A stretch of DNA of 64,000 nt from Zobellia roscoffensis (GTDB taxonomy: Bacteria; Bacteroidota; Bacteroidia; Flavobacteriales; Flavobacteriaceae), in contig NZ_JADDXT010000002.1 of assembly GCF_015330165.1 (NCBI RefSeq), positions 494,504 through 558,503 of the forward strand, given 5' to 3'. Made by a program: the position numbers and the translations under genes. Of the stretch, positions 33,806-44,115 are shown one piece after another; the first letter of the stretch is position 1; each line of letters starts with the position of its first letter. The notes under the pieces were generated by a model. The model ran no database searches, was not told the DNA's origin, and was given only the letters and a program-made list of their open reading frames with translations.

Positions 33806-35941
33806 TTAAGCGGTTGTAACACCTTTTGCTGCCTTAATAACCTGTTCTGCAATATTAGACGGAGTTTCTGCATAATGCGCGAATTCCATTGTAGAAGTTG
33901 CTCTACCTGATGACAATGTTCTTAATGAAGTAACATAACCAAACATCTCAGACAATGGCACTTCACCTTTAATCACCTTAGCACCAGCTCTATCACCCAT
34001 ACTAGAAATTGTTCCTCTTCTACGGTTTAAATCCCCTACTATATCACCCATGTTTTCTTCAGGTGTCAACACCTCAATCTTCATGATTGGCTCCATAATA
34101 ACAGCACCTGCAGCCTTACCTGCAGCTTTGTAACCCATTTTAGCCGCTAATTCAAAAGATAGTGCATCTGAATCCACAGGGTGGAACGAACCATCTTTTA
34201 ACACTACTTTCATAGAATCCATTTCGAAACCAGCCAAAGGACCATTTTGCATTGCTGCAGTAAAACCTTTCTCTACAGATGGAATAAATTCTTTTGGAAT
34301 ACGACCACCTTTGATTTCATCAACAAATTGCAACCCTTCTCCTTCAAAATCCTCATCAGCAGGACTCATTTCGAATACAATATCACCAAACTTACCACGA
34401 CCTCCAGATTGCTTTTTATAAGTTTCTCTGTGAGCAGCCAACTTCGTAAGTGCTTCTTTGTATTCCACTTGAGGTTCACCTTGGTTTACCTCAACTTTGA
34501 ATTCACGTCTTAAACGATCAACAATAATATCCAAGTGAAGCTCACCCATACCAGAAATAATGGTCTGACCAGAAGCCTCATCTGTTTTTACCTGAAATGT
34601 AGGATCTTCTTCAGCCAATTTAGCTAAAGCCATACCCAACTTATCAACATCTACCTTAGTCTTAGGCTCAACAGCAATACCGATTACAGGATCAGGAAAA
34701 TCCATACTTTCCAATACAATAGGATGCTTCTCGGCAGACATTGTATCTCCAGTTTTAATATCCTTAAACCCAACAGCAGCTCCGATATCCCCAGCTTCAA
34801 TATAATCGATTGCATTCTGCTTATTAGAGTGCATCTGATAAATACGTGAAATACGTTCTTTTTTACCCGAACGGTTATTCAATATGTAAGAACCTGCATC
34901 TAAACGACCAGAATACGTTCTAAAGAAAGCCAATCTACCTACAAAAGGATCCGTAGCAATCTTAAACGCCAAGGCCGAAAAAGGCTCTTTTACATTCGGT
35001 TTCCTAGATTCTTCCTCACCTGTATCAGGGTTCACACCCACAATAGCATCTTTATCTACAGGGGAAGGCAAATATCTACAAACAGCATCTAATAAAAACT
35101 GAACACCTTTATTCTTAAACGAAGAACCACAAATCATAGGAATGATTGCTCTATCCATAACCGCAGCTCTTAATGCAGCATGGACCTCTTCTTCTGTGAT
35201 AGAATCCTCATCTTCGAAGAATTTTTCCATCAACTCTTCATCATATTCAGCAACAGCTTCTATCAAGGCAGCTCTATACTCCTTAACTTCAGCTTTCATC
35301 TCCTCTGGGATATCAACAACATCAAAAGTTGACCCGAAACCTTCTTCATGCCAAACAATCGCTCTGTTTTTAGCTAAATCCACGATTCCTCTAAAATCAG
35401 CTTCATCACCAATAGGCAAAACAATAGGCACCGCATTAGAACCCAACATCTCTTTAACCTGCTTACACACGTTTAAGAAGTTAGAACCTTGACGATCCAT
35501 TTTGTTCACGAAACCAATACGTGGAACTTTATAGTTATCAGCTAATCTCCAGTTAGTTTCAGACTGCGGCTCAACACCATCTACTGCACTAAAAAGAAAA
35601 ACCAAACCATCTAAAACACGTAATGAACGATTCACCTCTACAGTAAAATCAACGTGTCCCGGAGTATCTATAATATTAAAGTGATAATCCTTAGTATCAG
35701 GCAATGCTTTCGCATTTTCCATTGGAAACTTCCACGTACAAGTTGTAGCAGCAGAAGTAATGGTAATACCACGCTCTTGCTCCTGCTCCATCCAGTCCAT
35801 AGTAGCCGCACCATCATGCACCTCACCTATTTTATGACTAACACCAGTATAAAAAAGTATACGCTCTGTTGTTGTTGTTTTACCAGCATCAATATGAGCC
35901 GCAATACCTATATTTCTTGTAAATTTTAAATCTCTTGCCAT
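33806..35941 (-). CDS. fusA: elongation factor G
   Basis: EF-G is the GTPase that drives translocation. The 711-residue protein has the P-loop AHIDAGKTTTTERILFYTG, DTPGHVDFTVEV, and NKMDRQGSNF of the G domain, then domains II-V with GMGELHLDIIVDRLRREF. It lies 6 bases from rpsG, in the str-type order rpsL-rpsG-fusA-rpsJ. No tuf gene follows. Confidence 0.98.
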   Translation of the reverse strand: MARDLKFTRNIGIAAHIDAGKTTTTERILFYTGVSHKIGEVHDGAATMDWMEQEQERGITITSAATTCTWKFPMENAKALPDTKDYHFNIIDTPGHVDFTVEVNRSLRVLDGLVFLFSAVDGVEPQSETNWRLADNYKVPRIGFVNKMDRQGSNFLNVCKQVKEMLGSNAVPIVLPIGDEADFRGIVDLAKNRAIVWHEEGFGSTFDVVDIPEEMKAEVKEYRAALIEAVAEYDEELMEKFFEDEDSITEEEVHAALRAAVMDRAIIPMICGSSFKNKGVQFLLDAVCRYLPSPVDKDAIVGVNPDTGEEESRKPNVKEPFSALAFKIATDPFVGRLAFFRTYSGRLDAGSYILNNRSGKKERISRIYQMHSNKQNAIDYIEAGDIGAAVGFKDIKTGDTMSAEKHPIVLESMDFPDPVIGIAVEPKTKVDVDKLGMALAKLAEEDPTFQVKTDEASGQTIISGMGELHLDIIVDRLRREFKVEVNQGEPQVEYKEALTKLAAHRETYKKQSGGRGKFGDIVFEMSPADEDFEGEGLQFVDEIKGGRIPKEFIPSVEKGFTAAMQNGPLAGFEMDSMKVVLKDGSFHPVDSDALSFELAAKMGYKAAGKAAGAVIMEPIMKIEVLTPEENMGDIVGDLNRRRGTISSMGDRAGAKVIKGEVPLSEMFGYVTSLRTLSSGRATSTMEFAHYAETPSNIAEQVIKAAKGVTTA

Positions 35942-35947
35942 TTCCGA

Positions 35948-36424
35948 TTAGAATCTAAAGTGTGAAAAAGCTTTATTAGCCTCTGCCATTTTATGTGTAT
36001 CTACTCTCTTTTTAACAGCTGCACCTTCTTCTTTCGAAGCGGCAAGAACTTCAGCTGCTAATTTTTGGGCCATCCCCTTTTCGTTACGCTTTCTAGCGAA
36101 ACTAATAAGCCATTTCATTGCAGTGGAAATCTTACGATCCGGCCTAATCTGCATTGGAATCTGGAATGTTGCCCCACCAACTCTTCTACTCCTAACCTCA
36201 ACATGAGGCATAACATTAGAAAGAGCATCTTTCCAAAGTTCTAAAGCAGTTTTTTCGTCATCAGTCTTTTTCTCCTCTACGATATCCATTGCATCATAGA
36301 AAACATTAAAAGCGATTGACTTCTTACCATCCCACATCATCATATTGACGAAACGTGTCACCAACTGATCGTTAAATCTTGGATCTGGTAAAAGTGGTCT
36401 TTTCTTTGCCTGTCTTTTTCTCAT
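35948..36424 (-). CDS. rpsG: 30S ribosomal protein S7
   Basis: S7 nucleates the 3' domain of 16S rRNA, and in E. coli represses the str operon. The 158-residue protein begins MRKRQAKKRPLLPDPRFND and has ALSNVMPHVEVRSRRVGGAT. A 72-base gap separates it from rpsL, with only a weak 5-base-pair inverted repeat. Confidence 0.98.
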   Translation of the reverse strand: MRKRQAKKRPLLPDPRFNDQLVTRFVNMMMWDGKKSIAFNVFYDAMDIVEEKKTDDEKTALELWKDALSNVMPHVEVRSRRVGGATFQIPMQIRPDRKISTAMKWLISFARKRNEKGMAQKLAAEVLAASKEEGAAVKKRVDTHKMAEANKAFSHFRF

Positions 36425-36496
36425 TACTTAATAGTTTAGAGCTTTAACTAAAATCGAAACTTGCATCTCAACCCTCATCCTCAACTCTTTGTTCAT

Positions 36497-36871
36497 TTAC
36501 TTCTTAGGGCGTTTTGCACCATACTTAGATCTACGTTGAGTTCTTCCTGCAACACCTGCAGTATCCAAAGCACCTCTAACGATATGATATCTAACACCTG
36601 GCAAATCTTTTACCCTTCCGCCCCTTACTAATACTATCGAGTGCTCTTGGAGGTTATGTCCTTCTCCGGGAATGTAAGCGTTCACTTCCTTACCGTTTGT
36701 CAACCTTACCCTTGCTACTTTTCTCATAGCTGAATTTGGTTTCTTCGGTGTAGTCGTATAAACACGAGTACAAACACCTCTTCTTTGAGGACACGAATCC
36801 AAAGCCGCCGATTTACTCTTCTTAGTAATCGTGGACCTTCCTTTTCGTACTAATTGTGAAATTGTTGGCAT
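36497..36871 (-). CDS. rpsL: 30S ribosomal protein S12
   Basis: S12 controls decoding accuracy and is the target of streptomycin resistance mutations. The 124-residue protein has TTPKKPNSAMRKVARVRLT and VRGGRVKDLPGVRYH. The lysines at K43 and K87, where resistance changes usually arise, are present, so a streptomycin-sensitive type is expected. It is the first gene of the cluster, 43 bases after a strong promoter. Confidence 0.98.
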   Translation of the reverse strand: MPTISQLVRKGRSTITKKSKSAALDSCPQRRGVCTRVYTTTPKKPNSAMRKVARVRLTNGKEVNAYIPGEGHNLQEHSIVLVRGGRVKDLPGVRYHIVRGALDTAGVAGRTQRRSKYGAKRPKK

Positions 36872-36914
36872 ACTAACTTATATATGTATAAATAACCCCT
36901 TGTTTAAGGGTCGG

Positions 36915-36944
36915 CAAATGTAAGACTATTTCGCAGAAATTCAA
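36915..36944 (-). promoter_or_regulatory. promoter of the ribosomal gene cluster (rpsL)
   Basis: On the minus strand a TTG (36944-36942) is followed after exactly 19 bases by TACATTTG (36922-36915). This matches the Bacteroidota housekeeping promoter TTG-N19-TAnnTTTG in every fixed position. It lies 43 bases before the rpsL start codon. Confidence 0.85.
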
Positions 36945-37485
36945 ACAGTTTGGGATTAATTTTTAAGAAATTTAATTTAAACTAGTTCTCAATCCGAATT
37001 AGCAAAAAGACAGCACCCCAACAAAACGCTATTCTAATCTGGTTGGAGCAGCAAAAATTACGATTTTTAAAATCCAGTAACATTTAACCTATAACGAACA
37101 ATCTACACCCTATTGTAACCCACATAGCATTCAACCCTATTTAAACCAACCATTTCAAACACCACCTTATCAAAAGAGCAGAAAAACCCAAAACCAGCCC
37201 AAAATTCAACCAACGAACAAGTAATTGTTAATTTAATAAGATTAAACTGTCTTTTTAAATGTAATAACCCTACTTAATTTATCAAAAAGACTCAAAACCA
37301 TCACTATTAAATTATTCCGATTTTTTTAACAGAAACGGATCTTCATTTTTACAAAACAAACCCGAAAATCGTCTTTTATATAACTTCAGTTTAGATTAAT
37401 GTGTGATTTTAGTAAAATTCACTCCAACAACTTCATTTTATCACACTTAAAAACCTATGCAAGCATAATATAAGGTTAAAAAAAA
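36945..37485. other. non-coding gap between rpsL and the first susC
   Basis: No credible gene is seen in this stretch. The middle part (37081-37200) is markedly C-rich and G-poor on the plus strand: I count 39 C and 7 G in 120 bases. The part from about 37315 onward resembles the region upstream of the second susC gene at 44209. Confidence 0.7.
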
Positions 37486-37560
37486 TTGGATTATTAACAC
37501 GTATTTATCACTTTTGGCGCCAGCTAATTCAAATAATTATAAAATGAGAGCAAAATTAAA
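37451..37560 (+). repeat. promoter-leader repeat, copy A (upstream of first susC)
   Basis: This segment aligns without gaps to 44116-44225. Over 37451-37543 against 44116-44208, I count 81 identical bases out of 93. The identity covers the -33 element, the -7 element, the short leader and the first codons of both susC genes. Weaker similarity continues upstream to about 37315. Confidence 0.85.
37486..37516 (+). promoter_or_regulatory. promoter of the first susC locus
   Basis: TTG (37486-37488) is followed after 20 bases by CACTTTTG (37509-37516), which matches the -7 pattern TAnnTTTG except at its first base. The same arrangement is present upstream of the second susC gene. Initiation would fall about 20 bases before the start codon. 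Confidence 0.6.
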
Positions 37561-40500
37561 AGGATTGCTAACACTGTTTTTGGTGTTAGTCGTGCAGATT
37601 TCATTTGCACAGGAGAAAACAATTTCAGGTACCGTAACTGACCAGGAAGGTCTACCTCTGCCAGGAGTTAACATTATAGTACAAGGTTCCACATCCGGAA
37701 CACAAACAGATTTTGACGGGAATTATAGCATAAATGCTTCCGAAGGTCAAACGCTTTTATTCTCCTATATAGGACAAAAGAGTACTTCTGCCGTTGTTGG
37801 AGCTTCCGACAACATAAACATTCAAATGGAGGAAGATGCAGAAGCTTTAGACGAGGTTGTTGTGACGGCACTTGGTATTAAGAGAAGTAAAAAATCTCTA
37901 GGATACGCAACGCAAAAAGTTGATGCCGAGGAACTTTCAACTGTAAAAGAATCCAACGTACTTAACCAACTTTCAGGTAAGGTTGCTGGTCTTGCGGTAC
38001 AAAGAACTAACAACCTTGGTGGTTCTACCAACGTTGTAATCCGTGGACAAACTTCTCTAACCGGAAATAACCAAGCATTATTTGTTGTTGATGGTGTGCC
38101 AATTTCTAACAGAAATACAAATACGGGAACTCAATCACAAGGTTCTACTGGATATGATTACGGAAATCCCGTTTCTGACATCAACCCAGATGACATTGAG
38201 TCTATGAACGTATTAAAAGGGGCTGCTGCAACTGCATTGTACGGGTCAAGAGCTTCTAATGGTGTAATTGTGATAAACACCAAAAAAGGTAGTCAAGCAA
38301 ATACTAAGGACTATACTATAACTTTATCCTCAAACGCTAGCATCGGTAGTATTGACAGTAGTACTTTTCCTGAGTTTCAAAAAGGATATGGAGCTGGTTA
38401 CGGTGGAAATGATTATAACTTCAGCCCCTCAGACTTCAATGGTGACGGAACGATTGACAATTATGCAAATGTAAATGATGATGCATCTTTTGGACCTGCA
38501 TTTGACCCTAATCTAAATTTACTACAATGGGATGCGCTTTATCCTCAACTACCTGAAACTTACGGTGTCGCAAGACCATGGGTGGCTGCAAAAAACGGCC
38601 CTATGAGCTTTTTCACAACCCCAACATCGTTCACAAACTCTGTTGCCGTAGCCAAGAGGTTTGCTGACGGAGATGGTTCGTTTAGATTATCATACTCTAA
38701 TTACGATGCTACAGGCATACTACCTAATAGTTCTCAGAAGAGAAACACCTTTTCTTTATCCGCTACCGCACAATTAACGGATAAGCTTGAAGCAACTGGA
38801 TATGTTACCTATGTAAACACTAAAACAGTTGGTAGAAACTCTACAGGATACAATGACAATATTGTAGGTTTTATGCGTCAGTGGGGACAAAACAATGTAG
38901 ATTTTGCAAGGCAAAAAGCTGCTTACGAACAAACGGGGGAAAACATAACATGGAACCCAAAATCTCCAACAGACTTACAGCCAATATACTGGGACAACCC
39001 ATATTGGACACGTTACGAAAACTATCAAAGTGACGGAAGAGACAGACTTACAGGTTATGCTCAATTGAAATACCAAATTGCTGAAAATCTTTCCGTTACC
39101 GGTAAAGCAGCCGTAGACCAATATAGCGAAATACAGGAAGAAAGAAGAGCCGTAGGGTCTGTTGCAACTGGTTTTGGTATTAATGAAGGTGCCGATGGAA
39201 GTTACAACAGAAGTGATCAAACTTCAGGATATCTAAGAAGAAACATCAACGCGAGAGAAACGAACTTAGATGTGATATTGAACTATTCTAAAAACTTTTC
39301 CGATGATTTCAGTTTTAGTTCTTTCTTGGGTGGTAACGTTAGGCACGAAACCTTAAATATGGTTACCGCTGCAACTAATGGTGGTCTTAAAGTTCCTGGA
39401 GTATATTCTCTTCAGAATACAACTGATGCCCTACCTAACCCTAAAGAACGGGATGAAACTATAGAAGTTCAAAGTTTCTTCGCAGGTGCAACTTTTGGAT
39501 ACAAAGATTTCCTTTTCTTAGAAGGAACTCTACGTAGAGATCAATCTTCTACATTACCCGCAGATAATAACTCATATTATTACCCAGCTGTTTCAGGGTC
39601 TTACCTATTCTCGAACAACTTAAATATACCATTTATTAAGTTTGGTAAATTAAGAGCTAACTGGGCACAAATTGGCAACGATACCAATTTTGATAGAATT
39701 AACGACACATACACTGCCCTAACTTCTTTCCAAGGAAATGCCGCTGCAGCAGTAAGCAACTCAAAGAAAAACCCAGACTTAAAACCTGAAATCTCAAGGT
39801 CTTACGAAGTAGGTCTTGAAATGAGGTTTTTAGAAAAGGCAAACGTAGGTTTTGATATTGCTTATTACAAAACAAATACAACAGATCAGATTGTTCCGGT
39901 TTCCGTTAGTGAAACCACAGGATTTCTTAGCAAAATTATTAATGCTGGTGAGCTAGAGAACCAAGGTCTAGAAATAGCTGCCTTCTCTGAATTTGACATT
40001 ACAGAAAATTTCAAATGGAAATTAAATGTAAACTGGTCTAAAAATGAAAGTGAAGTAATTTCTTTAGCCGATGGATTGGACGAACTATTAATTGGATCTT
40101 TTGGGGTTCAAGTAGTTGCTAAACCAGGTGAAGCCTATGGAGCATTAAAAGGTACCGACTACACTTATAATGAAGAAGGCCAAAAGATAATTGGCGCTGA
40201 TGGTCAACCAGTTTGGAGTGATGCCGATCAAATTATTGGTAATGGTAATCCAGATTGGCTAGCAGGTGTTAGAAATACATTTTCTTACAAAAACCTAGCC
40301 TTAAGTGTGTTCGTAGATATTAGAAGTGGCGGAGAAATGTACTCACTGGATCAAAGATATGGTCAGGCTACAGGAGTTTTGGCTAGTAGTGACTATATAA
40401 ACGATTTAGGTAACCCAGTAAGAAACTCAATAGCAAATGGCGGCGGTTTTATTTACGAGGGAGTTCTGGCAGACGGAACACCTAACACTAAAAGATTAGA

Positions 40501-40804
40501 CGCTAGTGCTTTCGGAAATACGGGTTACCGAGCATTACCACTTAGCGAATTTGTTTACGACGCCTCATTCGTTAAGTTACGTGAGGTTAGTTTAGCTTAT
40601 AACTTCCCTAAAGATTTTGTTTCAAAGTTAAGAATGGACAACCTGTCTTTAAGTCTAGTTGGTTCTAACTTATGGATTATCCATAAAAATATACCTGATG
40701 CAGATCCTGAAACTGGTTTTGGATCTGGTAATATTCAAGGTATTTCTTCTGGGTCATTACCTACCACTAGAAATTTCGCACTAAATCTTAAACTTCAATT
40801 TTAA
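37544..40804 (+). CDS. SusC/RagA-family TonB-dependent outer-membrane transporter (locus 1)
   Basis: SusC-type proteins import oligomers through the outer membrane together with a SusD lipoprotein. The 1086-residue protein has a signal peptide (1-23, ending ISFAQ), an N-terminal carboxypeptidase-regulatory-like domain (about 27-105), a TonB-box region followed by EALDEVVVTALG, the plug domain with VVIRGQTSLTGNN and LKGAAATALYGSRASNGVI, and a large beta-barrel ending in LKLQF. I chose the ATG at 37544 because the signal peptide starts there; an upstream TTG frame at 37514 overlaps the promoter. It is followed by its SusD partner after 10 bases. The substrate is unknown. Confidence 0.95.
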   Translation: MRAKLKGLLTLFLVLVVQISFAQEKTISGTVTDQEGLPLPGVNIIVQGSTSGTQTDFDGNYSINASEGQTLLFSYIGQKSTSAVVGASDNINIQMEEDAEALDEVVVTALGIKRSKKSLGYATQKVDAEELSTVKESNVLNQLSGKVAGLAVQRTNNLGGSTNVVIRGQTSLTGNNQALFVVDGVPISNRNTNTGTQSQGSTGYDYGNPVSDINPDDIESMNVLKGAAATALYGSRASNGVIVINTKKGSQANTKDYTITLSSNASIGSIDSSTFPEFQKGYGAGYGGNDYNFSPSDFNGDGTIDNYANVNDDASFGPAFDPNLNLLQWDALYPQLPETYGVARPWVAAKNGPMSFFTTPTSFTNSVAVAKRFADGDGSFRLSYSNYDATGILPNSSQKRNTFSLSATAQLTDKLEATGYVTYVNTKTVGRNSTGYNDNIVGFMRQWGQNNVDFARQKAAYEQTGENITWNPKSPTDLQPIYWDNPYWTRYENYQSDGRDRLTGYAQLKYQIAENLSVTGKAAVDQYSEIQEERRAVGSVATGFGINEGADGSYNRSDQTSGYLRRNINARETNLDVILNYSKNFSDDFSFSSFLGGNVRHETLNMVTAATNGGLKVPGVYSLQNTTDALPNPKERDETIEVQSFFAGATFGYKDFLFLEGTLRRDQSSTLPADNNSYYYPAVSGSYLFSNNLNIPFIKFGKLRANWAQIGNDTNFDRINDTYTALTSFQGNAAAAVSNSKKNPDLKPEISRSYEVGLEMRFLEKANVGFDIAYYKTNTTDQIVPVSVSETTGFLSKIINAGELENQGLEIAAFSEFDITENFKWKLNVNWSKNESEVISLADGLDELLIGSFGVQVVAKPGEAYGALKGTDYTYNEEGQKIIGADGQPVWSDADQIIGNGNPDWLAGVRNTFSYKNLALSVFVDIRSGGEMYSLDQRYGQATGVLASSDYINDLGNPVRNSIANGGGFIYEGVLADGTPNTKRLDASAFGNTGYRALPLSEFVYDASFVKLREVSLAYNFPKDFVSKLRMDNLSLSLVGSNLWIIHKNIPDADPETGFGSGNIQGISSGSLPTTRNFALNLKLQF

Positions 40805-40814
40805 TATATATAAA

Positions 40815-42242
40815 ATGAAAAAAAATATAATAATAGCTCTTATCTCTTTAGTCGCACTTTCGTGTACTAATGATTTGGAAGAGCTGAACGTCAACAAAAA
40901 AGATTTTGCGATCACTACAGACGCATCTCTTTTTACAAGCGCACAGTACAAGTTGTTTAACCAAATGACAGAGACTAGTGTAAATGAGAACATTTTTCGG
41001 TTAGTTGTTCAACACTGGACCGAGACCACCTATACAGATGAGGCAAACTATGATTTCAAAACAAGAAATATAGATGAATTTCATTGGGAAACTTTATATA
41101 GAGATGTATTAAAGAATTTTAAAGAAGCAAAAAGTTTGGTTTCTGGCTTACCAGATGTGCAAACTAATAAAACTGCAACCATTGAGCTTTACGAAATCTA
41201 TACCTACTACGTTCTTGTAACTTCCTTTGGTGATATTCCTTATACCGAAGCTTTAGATATAGATGTATTAAATCCTACTTTCAATACTCAAGAAGAAGTA
41301 TTTAATGACCTACTTGATCGATTGGATAACAATGTAATTTCAAAATTCGTAACTGGTGAAGTTGGTTTCTCAGCTTCAGAAGACATTGTTTACAATGGAG
41401 ATATTGAGCAATGGATAAAATTCGCCAATTCCTTAAAATTACAAATGGGAATGCTCTTAGCGGATTCTGATCCTGCTAAAGCACAAACTGTTGTAAATTC
41501 TGCTATAGAAGGCGGAGTTTTCACTTCAGCTAGCGACAATATGAAAATTGCTTTTGAAAGCGCAGCTCCTTATACAAATCCTGTATATGCAGCATTAGTA
41601 CTATCAGGTCGTGATGATTATGTTCCTACAAATACTATTGTAGATATGATGGGTAGTTTAAACGACCCAAGAAGAGATGACTATTTTACCTTACTTAATG
41701 GTGAATATGTTGGAGGCTTACCTGGTGAATTAAACTCATTTGCAAGGTATTCTCACGTTTCCGACAAGATTGGTAAAGACCCAACTCTAGAGGCGCCGTT
41801 AATGACCTATTATGATGTTGAATTTTTATTAGCTGAAGCTGTAGAAAGAGGGTTTACAGCTGGTGATGCAGCTGAGCACTACAACAATGCAATTACTGCT
41901 TCCATAATCTATTGGGGAGGAACAAATGTAGAGGCAGACAGTTATTTAGGGCAAGCCTCTGTAGCCTATGCAACAGCCGAAGGAGATTTTAAGGAAAAAA
42001 TAGGAACACAGAAATGGTTGGCCTTATACAATAGAGGTTATGAATCCTGGACCGAATGGAGAAGGTTAGACTACCCAGTATTAGTTGCTCCCGAGGATGC
42101 CAAAACAACTAACAATCTTCCTCCCTTTCGCATAACATATCCAGATGTTGAACTTACTTTAAATGAAGTTAACTTAAAAGCTGCTATTTCCAACATTGGC
42201 GGAGATGAATTAGAAACAAAGTTATTCTGGGATAAAAATTAA
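40815..42242 (+). CDS. SusD/RagB-family surface lipoprotein (locus 1)
   Basis: SusD proteins bind substrate at the cell surface and form a lid over SusC. The 475-residue lipoprotein has lipobox cysteine C17 (ALSC), the start TNDLEELNVNKKDFA, and the helical SusD-like_2 pattern: NFKEAKSLV, YEIYTYYVLVTSFGDIPYTEAL, FANSLKLQMGM. It ends in ETKLFWDKN, typical of this subgroup. It is the partner of the upstream SusC. Confidence 0.92.
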   Translation: MKKNIIIALISLVALSCTNDLEELNVNKKDFAITTDASLFTSAQYKLFNQMTETSVNENIFRLVVQHWTETTYTDEANYDFKTRNIDEFHWETLYRDVLKNFKEAKSLVSGLPDVQTNKTATIELYEIYTYYVLVTSFGDIPYTEALDIDVLNPTFNTQEEVFNDLLDRLDNNVISKFVTGEVGFSASEDIVYNGDIEQWIKFANSLKLQMGMLLADSDPAKAQTVVNSAIEGGVFTSASDNMKIAFESAAPYTNPVYAALVLSGRDDYVPTNTIVDMMGSLNDPRRDDYFTLLNGEYVGGLPGELNSFARYSHVSDKIGKDPTLEAPLMTYYDVEFLLAEAVERGFTAGDAAEHYNNAITASIIYWGGTNVEADSYLGQASVAYATAEGDFKEKIGTQKWLALYNRGYESWTEWRRLDYPVLVAPEDAKTTNNLPPFRITYPDVELTLNEVNLKAAISNIGGDELETKLFWDKN

Positions 42243-42267
42243 TTAAAAACAGTCATAAAATATTATT

Positions 42268-43425
42268 ATGAAAAAACTTAAAATACTTTTTATTTTACCC
42301 ATATGTGCTCTTTTCTCTTGTAGTGAAGACGATGGGGCAATCACCAATTATGATTTAGGTGCCAATGTGGTTTTAAACACTAGTAGCTTGAGCAACCTTG
42401 ACGAAGATCATACTATGGAATTCTCTATATTAACAGCAGATGATGTATCCGTATCAGGAGTAGCAGTATCAACGGGAGAAAACACCACAGACGCTACTAT
42501 TTCTGGTGATATCGCAACGTTTAACTCATCTCTTCTAGGCACATTAAACGGTCAGGAAGAAGATGGAATTGACATTACTGCGGTTACGACACTGTCGAAC
42601 GGATTACCTTATTCAAAAGATTTTAATGTTGCAATTACAAAAGCACTTTCTCTTGAAAAAGGTTTGGAAGCTATTACCTATAATTCTTCTGTAGAAGACA
42701 CTTTAACTTTTGCTGCCTCTACAAAATCTGCGATAATTGATAATATTTCTTTGGAATGGAAAAATGGAAAAGAAGGTACTTATGCACCTACAACCCCATT
42801 AGGAGAGGCCTTAGATGTTGATGGCAACGAAATTATATTCGCTAACTTCACAGATGAAAGTTACGGTTATAATTTAGCCGTTAAGGACACACTTTATTAC
42901 AGGTTTATTGCTACAAGCGGTTCTTTAACTGACACTCTTGAGACTTTTATACCAATTATTAGTCAGACCTTTGAAGCTGCCAATAGTGTTTCTTTAAGTT
43001 CTGACCTTTCGATAAACAAGTTAAGTCTTGATACTGCAACTTTCTACGGTGACACTAATACCGAGGATGGAGAAATAAAATTCCAAAATCCTGCAGGTTT
43101 TGAAAAAGAAGGTGATACAGATATAGATTTTGTTAAAGTTGGTGACCTATCTGGTGAGAATGAGCATTACAATACTGTAGACAAACTGTTTTCAGAAAAA
43201 GATTTATTAGTTGCACAACGACTGTATGAAGCAGGTACTGCAGAAACAGGATTTAGTGAGGTTAAAAAAGGAGACTTGTATATTTACAAAATAACAAGAG
43301 CTACTGAGGACGAGGAAGAAGTCACTAAGTACGGTATGATAAAAATTGGAGATGTAATTACCACAAATGGTGGAACTACACAAACCGATATATCAATTGA
43401 ATATGGCGAGGCTGAAATTAAATAG
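42268..43425 (+). CDS. unknown lipoprotein of SusC/SusD locus 1
   Basis: The 385-residue protein has a lipobox cysteine C18 (LFSC) and no family I recognise. It appears all-beta, with Ig-like segments at about 30-125 (GEVVLN-type strands, TENTTDATISGDIATF) and a longer C-terminal region. Third genes in SusCD loci often encode surface glycan- or peptide-binding lipoproteins (SusE-like), which is a reasonable guess. It begins 25 bases after susD and is followed by a strong terminator at 43456, so it closes the operon. Confidence 0.75.
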   Translation: MKKLKILFILPICALFSCSEDDGAITNYDLGANVVLNTSSLSNLDEDHTMEFSILTADDVSVSGVAVSTGENTTDATISGDIATFNSSLLGTLNGQEEDGIDITAVTTLSNGLPYSKDFNVAITKALSLEKGLEAITYNSSVEDTLTFAASTKSAIIDNISLEWKNGKEGTYAPTTPLGEALDVDGNEIIFANFTDESYGYNLAVKDTLYYRFIATSGSLTDTLETFIPIISQTFEAANSVSLSSDLSINKLSLDTATFYGDTNTEDGEIKFQNPAGFEKEGDTDIDFVKVGDLSGENEHYNTVDKLFSEKDLLVAQRLYEAGTAETGFSEVKKGDLYIYKITRATEDEEEVTKYGMIKIGDVITTNGGTTQTDISIEYGEAEIK

Positions 43426-43455
43426 CACGAACCACCTTATTTAATCAAAATTTCT

Positions 43456-43487
43456 AAAGAGACTATCTGAAAAGGTAGTCTCTTTTT
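43456..43487 (+). terminator. intrinsic terminator of SusC/SusD locus 1
   Basis: AAAGAGACTA (43456-43465) pairs with TAGTCTCTTT (43476-43485), and seven Ts in total end at 43489. It lies 30 bases after the stop codon of the lipoprotein gene. Confidence 0.88.
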
Positions 43488-43489
43488 TT

Positions 43490-44115
43490 ATCGAAAATAT
43501 CTACCGGTTTTGAACTTTAATTTTACAAGGTAAAAATGTCAAAACATTATCCTAAGAAGCCTTCTGCTCCACCCCTTCCAGCCACTGAATTGTTAAAACT
43601 CTATTCTATTGATCTTTTAAATCTGCTTTAACGAGTAAAGCTTGCACTAAACTCTATCATGCTTTACTAACAAAAGTTCAAACCTTATTGAATATCATAG
43701 CTATTAAAAGGGCTATTTACGAATAAATACCAATCATCTAACTGTAGTTACTTTTTCAATCCAGTTTCAAGTTTTAAGTATACTTGAGATGCTAAATTTA
43801 ATCAAGCTCAACAACTAAGTTTCCAGCAGTAATAGATCACCTTTTTAATAACCGTAAAAAATCAAAACTCTCCTGAAATTTACTTTTCTTGTAAAGAAAA
43901 CCACAAATCACTACCGAATATTCCTCACAATCAACCATAATTTAACGTTTAGACACCAAATAGATCAATTTATAATTAATATTGATTTTTTTAACAAAAA
44001 CAGATTCTTATTCATTTTTAAATTATCTAATAATCCATTTTTTCGCAACTATATTCAACGCATATGTGTTATTTTATCAAAAAAAGTCTTAAAAAAGACT
44101 AATTATAACACCAAA
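43490..44115. other. non-coding gap between the two SusC/SusD loci
   Basis: I see no clear gene in this AT-rich stretch. The best small reading frame is 43536-43631 on the plus strand (31 codons, start MSKHYPKKPSAPPLPATELL), but no promoter or family supports it. From about 43975 the sequence resembles the region before the first susC gene, including a shared run like GATTTTTTTAACA. Confidence 0.6.

Noticed and set aside
35142..35492. 116-codon Ser-rich plus-strand frame opposite fusA
   Set aside because: Low-complexity composition is what the reverse of the EF-G codons gives; there is no independent support.
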